Part shown: piece after piece, positions 1-9,449 of the stretch | Layout of the letters: every line of letters starts with the position of its first letter | Position numbering within the stretch: the first letter of the stretch is position 1 | Source: Cladochytrium replicatum | Lineage: Eukaryota > Chytridiomycota > Chytridiomycetes > Cladochytriales > Cladochytriaceae | Direction: 5' to 3' | Assembly (NCBI GenBank): GCA_025526935.1 | Contig: JAHLKD010000039.1 | Coordinates: 62,001-126,000 of the forward strand | DNA: 64,000 nucleotides | Made by a program: the position numbers and the translations under genes | Notes under the pieces: model-generated | Databases searched by the model: none | What the model saw: only the letters and a program-made list of their open reading frames with translations | Told to the model about the DNA's origin: nothing

Positions 1-190
1 AAAGGTGTTCGTATACGCAGATCACTATTAATTGCGCCAACCGGCACTATTATGAGGTGTGATGGTGGTGATTTCTTAACTAGCGAGTTTCATCAACACC
101 CGAGAAAAGACAGAGTCCGCTAATTAGAGCTATCAATACTAGTGGTATCAAACGGCTATGCATTTGCTGGGATCTAAAAAAGGGAGGCAA

Positions 191-283
191 AGTGATAGAC
201 GATAGGATAAGAGAATAGCACAGTGATAGACGATAGGATAAGAGAATAGCACAGTGATAGACGATAGGATAAGAGAATAGCAC
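191..283. repeat. 31-bp direct tandem repeat, three copies
   Basis: Three head-to-tail identical copies of a 31-bp unit begin at 191, 222 and 253. The unit starts AGTGATAGAC and ends GAATAGCAC. No spacers separate the copies, so this is a minisatellite-like expansion and not a CRISPR array. The rest of positions 1-593 shows no recognisable gene; small open frames there simply read through the repeat. Confidence 0.95.
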
Positions 284-593
284 ATCCAAGCATCATCTTC
301 AACCGCCAGAGAAAAAAGAAGAATAAGTTGTGAATCGAAAACAGCAGAAATGTCCCGGGATAACTGAATGGCATTCAAGGCATTCAAAAGATCGAGAAAT
401 GGAAAAAAGAAATGCGTTCAAGTAAATCCAAAAACACCAGAGAAGTAAGGATGGGAAAAAATATGGGCCAGGTAATAATAAAGCACTTGATAGAACAATA
501 TAACCAACACGGATAGAACTGTCCCCCACTTTCGGAGGCACTCACATTCTCCCTCGCATATGCACCAGTTCGCTCCAACAGGAGCTTCTTTGC

Positions 594-1914
594 TTATCTT
601 GTTGTCGAGAGGTTCTCTCTGGACGCCCTGGCATAGCGATTCAATTGTGAATCCTTGTAGCTCACATAAGTTGGTAGCGAGTCGTTCGAGTCGTATCTCG
701 GGAGGGTGTGGTACCCGTTCGCGAACCACGCAGAAGCAGGCAAAGATGGCGTGGTGCCCATATCGATGCTCACTTCCGACCTCGAACCGGGAACAGGTGT
801 TGCGGCTCTTGAAGAAGCTGGGGAGTTGGAGTTGGAGGATGAGCGACGTGTCGGTGGAGGTGAGTAGACTGAGGAGGATCGGAGCCAAGGGTCGGGACCG
901 ATCACGATGATCACGGGGACGGAGAGAGCGTCGAAGATCGAAGGGTCGCCTTCTGCGCCCTCGGTGAGCTGCATCTCGACGAGACGACTTCCGAAGCGCC
1001 ATTCGAGGTGTCGCGATTCATCGAGCTTGTTGAATTCAGCGAGCATTCTGAGAGCAAATTGGAGTCAGTCAACTGTGTCGAAAATTGCAACAGCCATTTA
1101 GAATAGCGTACTTTGAAAGCGTGTTATGGAGGTTCGAGTCCTTCCAGTGTCGGAAAAGTGCTCCGCATACACCAAACCCAATCAACGCAATCGATCCAAG
1201 CATGAATCCAAGAGGGTTCACGACTCCCTCCGACGAAGTCGCGAACGCCCACATCGAAACCCCAGCGACGGCTGTAGAAACCAGAAGCCCTGCTACCCAT
1301 ATCCTAAAAGCCCACTCGTTCCGTGCCCCAGACACAACTTTCGGGAGTGTTCGAACACGCTCCAGGCGTGCTTCATACTCCTCCTGTGTCAGATGCAAAG
1401 ACAATGGATGTGGGCTCGTCGTTGCGGGTAGAGGAGAGATTCGTGGTGGACGGAGAGACGGCGAAAGGAGTCTATCGCGAAGTGCGTCCTGTTCGACACC
1501 TGTGGATGTGCACCAGCGAGAGTAGATGAGTTCACGAGCAGGGTTGCGAATATGCCACACTCGGGTCGACGGAGATGGTTTCGAGGATGCTTGGTACATG
1601 AGCAGATCGGCAGTTAGGCGGTCGGATGGGGATGATTCGGTTGTGACAAGTTCAGCGTAGACAGCTGCAGCACAGATTGGGTCTCGGACGGGGTGCCAGT
1701 CTGCTCCTATTGGAGACATTGCGAGCAGCACCGCTCTGCCAGTGGTAGCGGCAGTGGGCCGCTCGAGCGACTTTTGGTCGTCTTCATGAACTGGAAGCAT
1801 TTCGTGTGGAGATTTGACGGGGTGGGGCTGGCAGGTTTTAAGGGTCTTTGACCGAACTATGAAATTGGAATTAGCGAGGTAGGATAGAGGCCGTTCATTC
1901 GTTCGTTGCACCAA
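594..1914 (-). CDS. Two-transmembrane-segment protein, function unknown (2 exons)
   Basis: Two exons, 1914..1112 and 1047..594, are separated by a 64-nt intron (donor GTACGC, acceptor CTCAG) and join in frame to about 418 residues. The N-terminal half is polar and proline-rich. After a basic stretch (TLPKVVSGARNEW) come two closely spaced hydrophobic segments, roughly residues 207-226 and 234-255, separated by a short loop. An amphipathic stretch crosses the splice junction (HNTLSKMLAEFNKLDES), and the tail is Ser/Pro/Arg-rich and probably disordered. This looks like a hairpin membrane anchor with both ends on one side. I do not recognise the family. The start at 1914 is the first ATG in frame; an ATG near 1800 is an alternative. 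Confidence 0.7.
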
Positions 1915-2355
1915 GCAGCTTGGCTAAAGTAAAAGTAAGGAGAAAAATAAAAACAAAAATAAGGAGAAATACCAATTCAACAAAGAGATATCCGCATCTT
2001 CTCAAAAGTGGCTTGAATTTTTTAGGCAAAAGTTGGTCAGTGGAGGTGAGAAACTCTTATTTTTTATGCAAATGGGTCGTATTCTCGCTTAGATGGGCGG
2101 ACCTTTAGTAGAAATCGTGGAATGCAGGAACGCTGTGTCCCTCATCAAAATTGGAAGTAAAACTCATCATCGAAGTGATTCGTCGCCTCCCGCTGGATGC
2201 CTTCCTTGATTTTCTTTGGTTGCGAGAGATTGAAGAGGTAAAAATCATGCATAGCACTGCTGTTCTTACGCTCACTCCCTCGTTTTCAGGTTTTAAGGTC
2301 GATACGTTAATGTACATACTGAAACATAGTGTGTACATGCGTACAACAGGTAATA
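1915..2355. promoter_or_regulatory. Shared upstream region of two divergent genes; no gene seen
   Basis: This interval separates the minus-strand two-TM gene from the plus-strand PPR gene and presumably holds both promoters. It contains an A-rich stretch around 1925-1970. I see no convincing TATA box or other defined element. Confidence 0.3.
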
Positions 2356-5300
2356 ATGCGGATTCTTCGTACGCTCTTAGCGCTCATAAATCTTATCGTA
2401 CTAGTTCGAATCTGGTCGAATTATATCACGTTTCCGCAGAGCTTTCCACGTTTCTCCACTATATTTGTTGCAAATTTCCATTCGGGACGCCAAACTCAAA
2501 AGCGTCATGATTTTGCGAACGCTGCTCAGAGCTCTGGCGTTTCAGGCACGTCGAAGATCGTCGGATCTCGCTCTTCGAAGGCAAAAACAACCTCGGGGAC
2601 ACCATTATCACACGAATCCAAGCTGATGGAAGCTGCGAGGGGCGGTGATAGTGCTCAAGCAATATTCGTGTTCTCAAAATTCAATGGAGGCTTGACTGCC
2701 ATCGATCGCGCTCGATGGTGTGGACATGTCCTCCAATCTCATTCTGCCCTGAGTGACCGTAAACCCAGAAAAGGTGAAGCAGAGTCGATTTGGCATTGGT
2801 ACTTGGAATGGTCAAAGGCTTTGATCGATGCCTTTTGCAATCAACTACATGAGTCAAAGATGCGTCGAATGCAGGACAAACCATGGGGTTCACAGCAAAC
2901 ATTCATGCAATACTACAACACTACAACCTCACGCTCCAGCTTCCCATCGTCAGCGCTTCCTGATGCTCCATATGTGTTTTTCAGCACCATTTTCCCATCC
3001 ATTTTGCGGATACTGTTGTACTCTGATCATGTTGTCGAAGCGCAGATTCTGGCAAGGGAGAGGGGGAATGTATGGGGATTTGAACTCGAACCTATTGAGT
3101 ACATACACTTCATCCGAGCATTTGCACGACTACGAAGAACTGCTGAAGCGGAGCATTGGTTCGCAGATCTAAACTCTCAACACACCATGGACCAGTCCAC
3201 ATTGAGTATGGCATACGAAGCGTTGCTCTCAGCATATTCAGCTACTGCAAATGTTGATGCAGTTGAGCAAATTGTGCGGGCGATGAATGAAAACAACCTC
3301 CGCATATCACTATCAGCTCATGTCAGAGTTGCAAATTCGTACATTCACTTTATGGAGAAGAAAGGAGTCGCTCATTCAAACGTGACTGCTGCTTTATCAC
3401 ATTCGTCAAGCAAATCAAACTCGTCGAAGAATGAGATATCGCTACTTCGAAAATTGCTGGAGTATCTCGAAATCTTCAAGAGAGAAACAAAAGTGAACAG
3501 CAAGATTGAGGTTCTCCCGGCAATAGCATCTATTCATTTACTTCTACGTCAACCAGCTGAAGCAAAGAAATTTACATCAGAAGTAATCAATCAGATCATC
3601 GATAACCACTTCAAGCTCAGGTTTGCTCAAAAAGAGAAGATTCTCAAGGTTGTTTCAAAGCTGCTGCATTACCATGCGATCCAAGGCGACTTTCTGAGCG
3701 TGTCACATATATTCAGTCAGTTTCAGATGTATCCTGCGCTTTCGCTGCACAAAAACCTGAGTGCCAGAACCGAGATTATCACAGCGTATGTGCACTTCCA
3801 CGACATACACGGGGCACTTTCAGAGCTGGAAAAGCTTGATGAAGTGGGAATAGTTCCGGACCCCCACGTCCTCTCAATCCTTCTTCGGGGTATATTCTCG
3901 TCAACAACAGTGCCCGAAACCTTAACCGTCAAGCCTTCGTTTCAACTCAATCTCAAACTTCCTCCACCACGATCAAATCAGTTCCGCTGTGCAATGAGTC
4001 TCATTGAGCTCTTTAAACGTAAATACAATGTCGACCCGTCAAACGAGGCTCACCTTGCGATCATCCGTGGTCTAATTTCGCCGACTCCAATACTCGCATA
4101 TGTTCAACCGGGCTGGAGCACAATCGTTCATATCCTCAATCTCAAAGCCGCGATCGAGTATCTCCGTGCCAAGTTCGATCAGTTTAGCGATGCCCGGGCA
4201 CACACAGCATTAATCACCGCGCTCCTCGCGATTGACGAAGCCGATCTTGCTGTTGGCGACACCGACGTGCAGAACTTCGATCCACTTTCGGAGGCCATAA
4301 TTCTCTTTGAAGAGCTGAGACAAAAACTCCGTGAAGATCTCACAACACATCAGCATTCCGGTCCGACTTCGCTGCGCGATCTAGCCTCCGACAAAGATCA
4401 AATCGTTTCCGCAAATTACGATCACCCCCGCGCAGATCTCGTCGCATACACCGCGTTCATGAGCGGCCTTGCCCAACGCAGCCGTCGCGAAATGCGGAGT
4501 CACCTTCATATCGGACCCTCCCGGTGTTCTTCTTACCTTTGGCCAGAGAACTGGCGCGCTCGAGCGTACGGAATCCATCACAACGTGCCCCTCAACCGCA
4601 CTCCACCGCATCAGCCGCACCGTAGCCTCGCACCAGAATACATCGAACGTATAATAGAGTCAACCTTCTCAGAGCTCACCACCCTCTCCTCCGTGCTCAA
4701 CCCCAATAAGCCACCCCTGGACCTCACCAAAGTCGACTCGATTAGATCACAACTTGCCCCGGACTCTACAGCCCACAACGTGCTCCTAGCCGCTCACGTC
4801 AATGCGCGGTCATACGAAAAGGCCGTGCTTCTGTTCAACAAGATGGTTAACGAGCGCACAACGGTTACCGCGGAAACGATCACGCTCATGGTGAAAGCCT
4901 ACACATTCCTAAGCAACGGCTCCAAGAGCGATGTAGACCCGGACATCGTACCGAAGCTCTTCCATTCAATGACGCAGTCCTCGACCGCTCCCGAACTCCT
5001 CTCGCTGAATTCGCTTATGCTGCATTTCGCCGCACGTCGGGACATCGATTCGGGTATGCGCGTGGCGAATCTCCTACGCAGCGTGCTCAGGTCGCACGGG
5101 CACGGTACCGCCGGCGTCGTCCCGATCTTCACAACGCTCATTCACGGGATCTGGCAGGACGCAAAGAAGACCGTTCGCGGGATGATGCTGGATGAGAATG
5201 GCCAGGACTCGATGACGAGAACGGCGGATGATCAGCTTTCTCACGAGGAGAGGGAGGAGAAGGTGCTGATGGAGGCGAGAGGGAAGATTGTGGAGCTTGC

Positions 5301-5442
5301 GAAGACGTTGGTGGAGATGGGGTGTGGGAATGATTTGGACGATGTGTGGTTTCAAGCTTTGGCGGATGCTGGGGTGGTGATGAGGAAACTGGACAGGACT
5401 GGAGGTCGTCGGTGGATCGTGAGATTGGTCGAGGATGTGTAA
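2356..5442 (+). CDS. Pentatricopeptide-repeat (PPR) protein, probably mitochondrial
   Basis: A single uninterrupted reading frame of about 1028 residues from the ATG at 2356. The N-terminus begins MRILRTLLALINLIVLVRIW, which is basic and hydrophobic without acidic residues and compatible with mitochondrial targeting. Helix-turn-helix PPR-type units recur through the protein, for example MAYEALLSAYSATANVDAVE, ITAYVHFHDIHGALSELEKL and HNVLLAAHVNARSYEKAVLL. PPR proteins bind single-stranded organellar RNA and act in processing, stability or translation, so a mitochondrial RNA role is likely. An ATG at 2329 lies in the same frame. A second, out-of-frame ATG at 2508 opens an Arg-rich presequence-like peptide, so the true 5' end may be spliced differently. 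Which transcript it acts on cannot be told. Confidence 0.8.
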   Translation: MRILRTLLALINLIVLVRIWSNYITFPQSFPRFSTIFVANFHSGRQTQKRHDFANAAQSSGVSGTSKIVGSRSSKAKTTSGTPLSHESKLMEAARGGDSAQAIFVFSKFNGGLTAIDRARWCGHVLQSHSALSDRKPRKGEAESIWHWYLEWSKALIDAFCNQLHESKMRRMQDKPWGSQQTFMQYYNTTTSRSSFPSSALPDAPYVFFSTIFPSILRILLYSDHVVEAQILARERGNVWGFELEPIEYIHFIRAFARLRRTAEAEHWFADLNSQHTMDQSTLSMAYEALLSAYSATANVDAVEQIVRAMNENNLRISLSAHVRVANSYIHFMEKKGVAHSNVTAALSHSSSKSNSSKNEISLLRKLLEYLEIFKRETKVNSKIEVLPAIASIHLLLRQPAEAKKFTSEVINQIIDNHFKLRFAQKEKILKVVSKLLHYHAIQGDFLSVSHIFSQFQMYPALSLHKNLSARTEIITAYVHFHDIHGALSELEKLDEVGIVPDPHVLSILLRGIFSSTTVPETLTVKPSFQLNLKLPPPRSNQFRCAMSLIELFKRKYNVDPSNEAHLAIIRGLISPTPILAYVQPGWSTIVHILNLKAAIEYLRAKFDQFSDARAHTALITALLAIDEADLAVGDTDVQNFDPLSEAIILFEELRQKLREDLTTHQHSGPTSLRDLASDKDQIVSANYDHPRADLVAYTAFMSGLAQRSRREMRSHLHIGPSRCSSYLWPENWRARAYGIHHNVPLNRTPPHQPHRSLAPEYIERIIESTFSELTTLSSVLNPNKPPLDLTKVDSIRSQLAPDSTAHNVLLAAHVNARSYEKAVLLFNKMVNERTTVTAETITLMVKAYTFLSNGSKSDVDPDIVPKLFHSMTQSSTAPELLSLNSLMLHFAARRDIDSGMRVANLLRSVLRSHGHGTAGVVPIFTTLIHGIWQDAKKTVRGMMLDENGQDSMTRTADDQLSHEEREEKVLMEARGKIVELAKTLVEMGCGNDLDDVWFQALADAGVVMRKLDRTGGRRWIVRLVEDV

Positions 5443-6171
5443 TAGATGAAGGACTGGAATATAGAACTTTCGTTTCTAGCAGTTCTCCAACATCACACCT
5501 TCTCTTTAACTGATGTGTTTCTCAATTGAGAGAACCATCTAGGTCATTCCACCACGGATTCGACGGATCAGCACAGCAACTTACCCACCCACCGAGACGC
5601 ACGTCGATTGGTGTTTGGCACCTGATTATGCGAGCCAGTAAAGACGTGTCATGAGCAAAGAAAGTTGATAATAATGATTCCTCGATGGATTTAGATTCTA
5701 CTAATCCAACTTCTTATATCCAAACTCCTTTTAAGAAGGTCGATGGATCCATCGAGCCAAGGGCAAACAAAGCAAGCTGGTTTACCGTGTCATGACACCA
5801 GCCGTAGCAACATTGAGCTGTCATCTCCCAGCATCGCCAGCTCCAGTTGTAGCAGAACCTCCGCCACCGGTTAACCAGTTCACGATCCATATTTCGCTTG
5901 CTCACCTCACCATGCAACCTGCATGCAGCGTAGAGATCAACTCGATGACCCATTTGTAGCCGGGACCATTTCATTACATACATGCTATGAAGGCTGATGA
6001 TTTTTCAATTGTGGTGCATGAGTTGCACAAGGTTACGGCGGAGTCCACCAACGTTGGGCCATTTGGTTTGCTGGCGGGCTTCGTTTTAAGACTGGTGGGG
6101 CCGTCTGACAATTGCTCCCCCATGTCAATGGCTGATCGAGTCCTTCCGTACCTGAATGTAGCCGTCCAAGA
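5443..6171. other. Intergenic, no gene recognised
   Basis: Short open frames occur on both strands, but none has a recognisable motif, a plausible splice structure or codon use like the neighbours. The interval lies between the end of the PPR gene and a decayed kinase-like sequence. Confidence 0.5.
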
Positions 6172-6835
6172 TCAGCGAAACATCCGTGCGATGCCGTTGT
6201 AGTCTGGCTCGTCGAAAAAGCCCAGCGATCTAGCGTACGTCAGCATCTTGGCAAAAACGGGGGGTAAGCGGTCGCAAAGCGCTCGAACTCGGACAATCTT
6301 TTTCATTTCACACATTCTCTCCCACACGTTCATTGTGGCCTTGCCCTTGAATATTTTCCGTGTATTTAGCTGAACACTTGATTCTCCTTTGATCCGGCAG
6401 ATCTTCCTTGACATGCTCTCCATTTTCGTCCCGGAAAAACTCTGCAAGCCCCAAATTAGATATATGTTTGGGTGGGCTGCCATGATGTGTCCATATTCTC
6501 CCACGCAAAATTGCAAGGGCTTCTAAACAGAATCGGGACAAAGCATCAGACGTAGATACTTCATTTCGTCGTCATGGGCTCAACTTACTAATTGAAATGC
6601 ACAATGTCATGCCCATCGAGTGCGTGCAACAGCTCCACCATATGAGCCATCGAGTACGCGACTGTTCGGATGGGCAGTCTACGATTCGGAGCTTGTTGAA
6701 TCATCTGGTGCAGACTTGGGCCATGGCCATCGGTAATCTTGAGTTTAAATAGATTTCAGCCGTCGATGTATTAATTGTTCGTACGGCGTCCACGGCGGGG
6801 AAAGCCTTCAATACGTTGAACTGCTGAACATCCTC
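6172..6835 (-). pseudogene. Casein-kinase-1-like kinase relic
   Basis: Read on the minus strand, the segment near 6600-6730 encodes HGPSLHQMIQQ followed by LLHALDGHDIVHFN. This resembles the CK1 stretch LGPSLEDLF...IHSKNFIHRDIKP, with the catalytic HRD replaced by HFN. The segment near 6172-6340 encodes WERMCEMKKIV...LPPVFAKMLTYARSLGF and DEPDYNGIARMF, matching the CK1 family ending (...[26 protein letters not shown]). The pieces lie in different frames, the N-lobe is hardly visible, and a stop follows immediately after the DEPDY helix. Some breaks could be introns (a GTAAGT donor follows the HFN motif), but the missing catalytic Asp and the frame changes favour a pseudogene or a degenerate pseudokinase. 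No intact CK1 gene lies in the window. Confidence 0.55.
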
Positions 6836-7241
6836 ACTATTTTATGATAAATGAGAATGGTTACGATGTCGCAACGAACCGATCGGCATTAATCCAAATG
6901 TTATGGTTTGATACATTGTGGTTAACATGTAGCAGGAAGTTTTATACACTTGATCCAAAAAAAGAAAAGAATTGTGTCCTTCTGCCCAAAAGCACTACTA
7001 GTGTAGTGGGTACAATTTGAGCACATGAATTGAGGGCTGATTCGCGGAACAACATCGACAATGCAAAAAAGGAAAAGGTATCACATTGGGCAAGCGCTCG
7101 AATGATTGAAATGCACGGAAAAATGGCTGCGGCAGACAGAGGAGGCCCCCTCTCCATATATGGGTCTGTCTCTGTCGACCAGAACAGGCGTCCTGCTTTC
7201 CGAGCACCACAGATAAAGCGTCAATCCACGTAGGCAGTAGT
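6836..7241. other. Intergenic, no gene recognised
   Basis: AT-rich sequence between the kinase relic and the stop codon of the type II membrane protein gene. No coding or RNA feature could be supported. Confidence 0.4.
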
Positions 7242-8348
7242 TCACCGGATTGTTATTCGAGCTCCCGTATTCACCTGGTCAAAAAATTTAACAGCTTTAG
7301 GGCATTTCTGTACCGGTTTTGTTTTCTTTGACCACGCACCGAAATCCATACGGAGGCCGGTGGTCCCGTTCTGACTTGTCGCTTCACTTAAGGAGGATGC
7401 GCTTGCATTTCCAACCACGTAGCCATCCATCCTGTGTACAAAGCCCCAGTTGCAGAGCAGGGTTTGATCGACTTTGCAACTGTTCTTGTTGTCAAGCCAT
7501 CTCCGTTCCGTGATGTTGAAAGTGCGACCCAAGGTGATGCTCAGATCCATCGTTAGATAGGTAAAATTCACTCTCGGAGCGTCACGGAGCGAAGAAAGGT
7601 TGTAGGTCCGACCGCTCAAGGTGACCATCGGTTTGATGTAGAACGTCCCGTTAATAACCTCTTGAAATATCGAAGTTACAGTCGGCGTTGCGGAGGCCGT
7701 AGTCGGAGTACGGGTGGTGGTTCCCGTTCCCGCAGCATTGGTTGTGGCTGCAGTTGGGGTCGCAGGTGCCAACGGTGCCGGCCGTGTTGTTTGAACGACA
7801 ACGAGGGCGATCGTCGCGGCCAGTGATACTTGACAGAATAGAATGAGTCCATGGTGTTTTCACTTGGTCGTTGTTTTTAGTTCACCTGCTATGCCAACTG
7901 CTCGGATCCATAATCTATTTCGCCTCCATCTCGAATAACACGATGGTCTTGCCTTCTTCTCTGCTGCTGTTGTTGTTGGGTCCTTCGGAATCCCCGGGGA
8001 TCCAAACACGTTCGCTGTTTCCAGGTAGGGAAATAATGTATTCGGACCTTGCAGGGCGTCTGATTTCAGAATGACTACACCGTGAGGAGGTTCGATGAAG
8101 GCGGAAGGCTGAGAAGCGTGAGCAAACATCGAATTGCCGGAAGCGCTCAGCTGATAGTTGCTGCTGCTTGGATTGTGCGGTGGTGATAAAAGTGGAGTGA
8201 CCATCGTTGGAGGGTGATAGACAAGATGATAATTCTCAAGATTCTGGGAACCAGAATGAAGCTCGATGGGGGTCGTTGTTGTTATTGGGACCGTCATTTC
8301 GGGATGTTGAGCAGATCCCCGAAGCTCGCGTGAGGTTGGCAGAGCCAT
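7242..8348 (-). CDS. Single-pass type II membrane glycoprotein, function unknown (2 exons)
   Basis: Exons 8348..7886 and 7828..7242 flank a 57-nt intron (donor GTGAAC, acceptor TCAAG) and join to about 349 residues. The joined frame creates one clean membrane helix across the junction (IRAVGIAVSLAATIALVVV, about residues 148-170), which supports the splice. The cytoplasmic N-terminus is Pro/Ser/Thr-rich and ends in an Arg/Lys patch (YSRWRRNRLW), giving type II topology. A Thr/Ala/Pro stalk follows, then an extracellular domain with six N-glycosylation sequons (NGT, NLS, NFT, NIT, NAS, NGT) and three cysteines (SCKV, LLCNW, QKCP). It resembles small fungal cell-surface proteins but matches no family I can name. 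Confidence 0.7.
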
Positions 8349-9449
8349 CCTTGGTCGGACGAACGGAGTTTGGGTCCCAGTACAATCTTGGGACTGGTAA
8401 AATTAATTTTCAGCTAAGTCGATGGCCTGCATCCACACGGAGCAGAAACTGGTTGCTGATTGGACGATGGATTGCCGCCAAAAACGGCACCAGTCAGGTG
8501 TGATCCTATTGAACTTTTATGCGGTTGTGTACCGCTGGGTAACAGAGTTGAAGCATGCTGGAAACAGCTTTTTGATTGGACGATGGAATGCCCGAGCAAT
8601 GCCGCAAGGGTTCAACGATTGGGTGTCTCACTTCGAGCAATTTAGTTATGCTAACACCAACACACTGTGCGATAAGTCACGACTGTAAACTTAAGACTCT
8701 CGATATGGCTGCACACCGCTTCCTTCAAAGTTTTCCAAAGTTTTGGTTTCTATTTTCGTTAAGATATTTTTACGGTTGACCTTTCTTTTCTGTGTTTGCT
8801 TTTCGGCGAGAATACAAGGAGCCAGAGCTGAACCAGAAAATGGACTTCAGGGTGCTCCCTCCACGAGGACTTCGCACACCCACACCATACCCCGCACGAA
8901 GAGAGAAAAACAAAAATGTTTGGCAGTACACAATAAAAAACAATAACACACCCCCGCACTCACTCGAAAACGAAAAAAAAGGCAGAAAAACAGAAAGAGC
9001 CACACAGTCGAAAGAAACTTGAGGGAAATGAGGGTCACTCAAACTTGGGATAGAAAAAAAAACTTTTCAGAGGGGAATCATCATAGAAAAAAGAAAATGA
9101 GAGGAATACATGGTTGCATCCTTTCTTGCTCGTATCGAAAAGAGCGCCCGCACAAACGAATTACACCCGCAAAAAAAAGGTCAACCACACAATTTTCATC
9201 AGTGGAGAAACCACCACGCGCAAAGGTTCCGAGACCGGCATTATAAACGAAAATACAAAAGAGCAAAAACGACAGAGAGAGATGAAAGACAGAGAGCTGG
9301 GGTAACAACTTACAATAACAAATGCAAATCATTCCGCATGTTCGGCATAGAGTGTTTCGTGAAAAAAAGAGCAAAAATGCGTGTGGGCATCCACATGGCC
9401 CCAGTACGTTTTCTACCGAGTCGCGTCTATAAATGGGTTGGAAAGGCGT
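8349..9449. other. Intergenic, A-rich, no gene recognised
   Basis: About 1.1 kb without a supportable gene. A short direct repeat (TGATTGGACGATGGA) occurs near 8457 and 8574. From about 8885 to 9310 the plus strand is strongly purine/A-rich, with many AAAA and AGAGA runs, so open frames there on both strands are low-complexity artefacts. Confidence 0.5.

Noticed and set aside
191-283. Possible CRISPR array
   Set aside because: The copies abut without spacers and the genome is eukaryotic.
1120-1150. GGTTCGAGTCC resembling a tRNA B box
   Set aside because: It lies within the coding exon of the two-TM protein, and no cloverleaf could be drawn around it.
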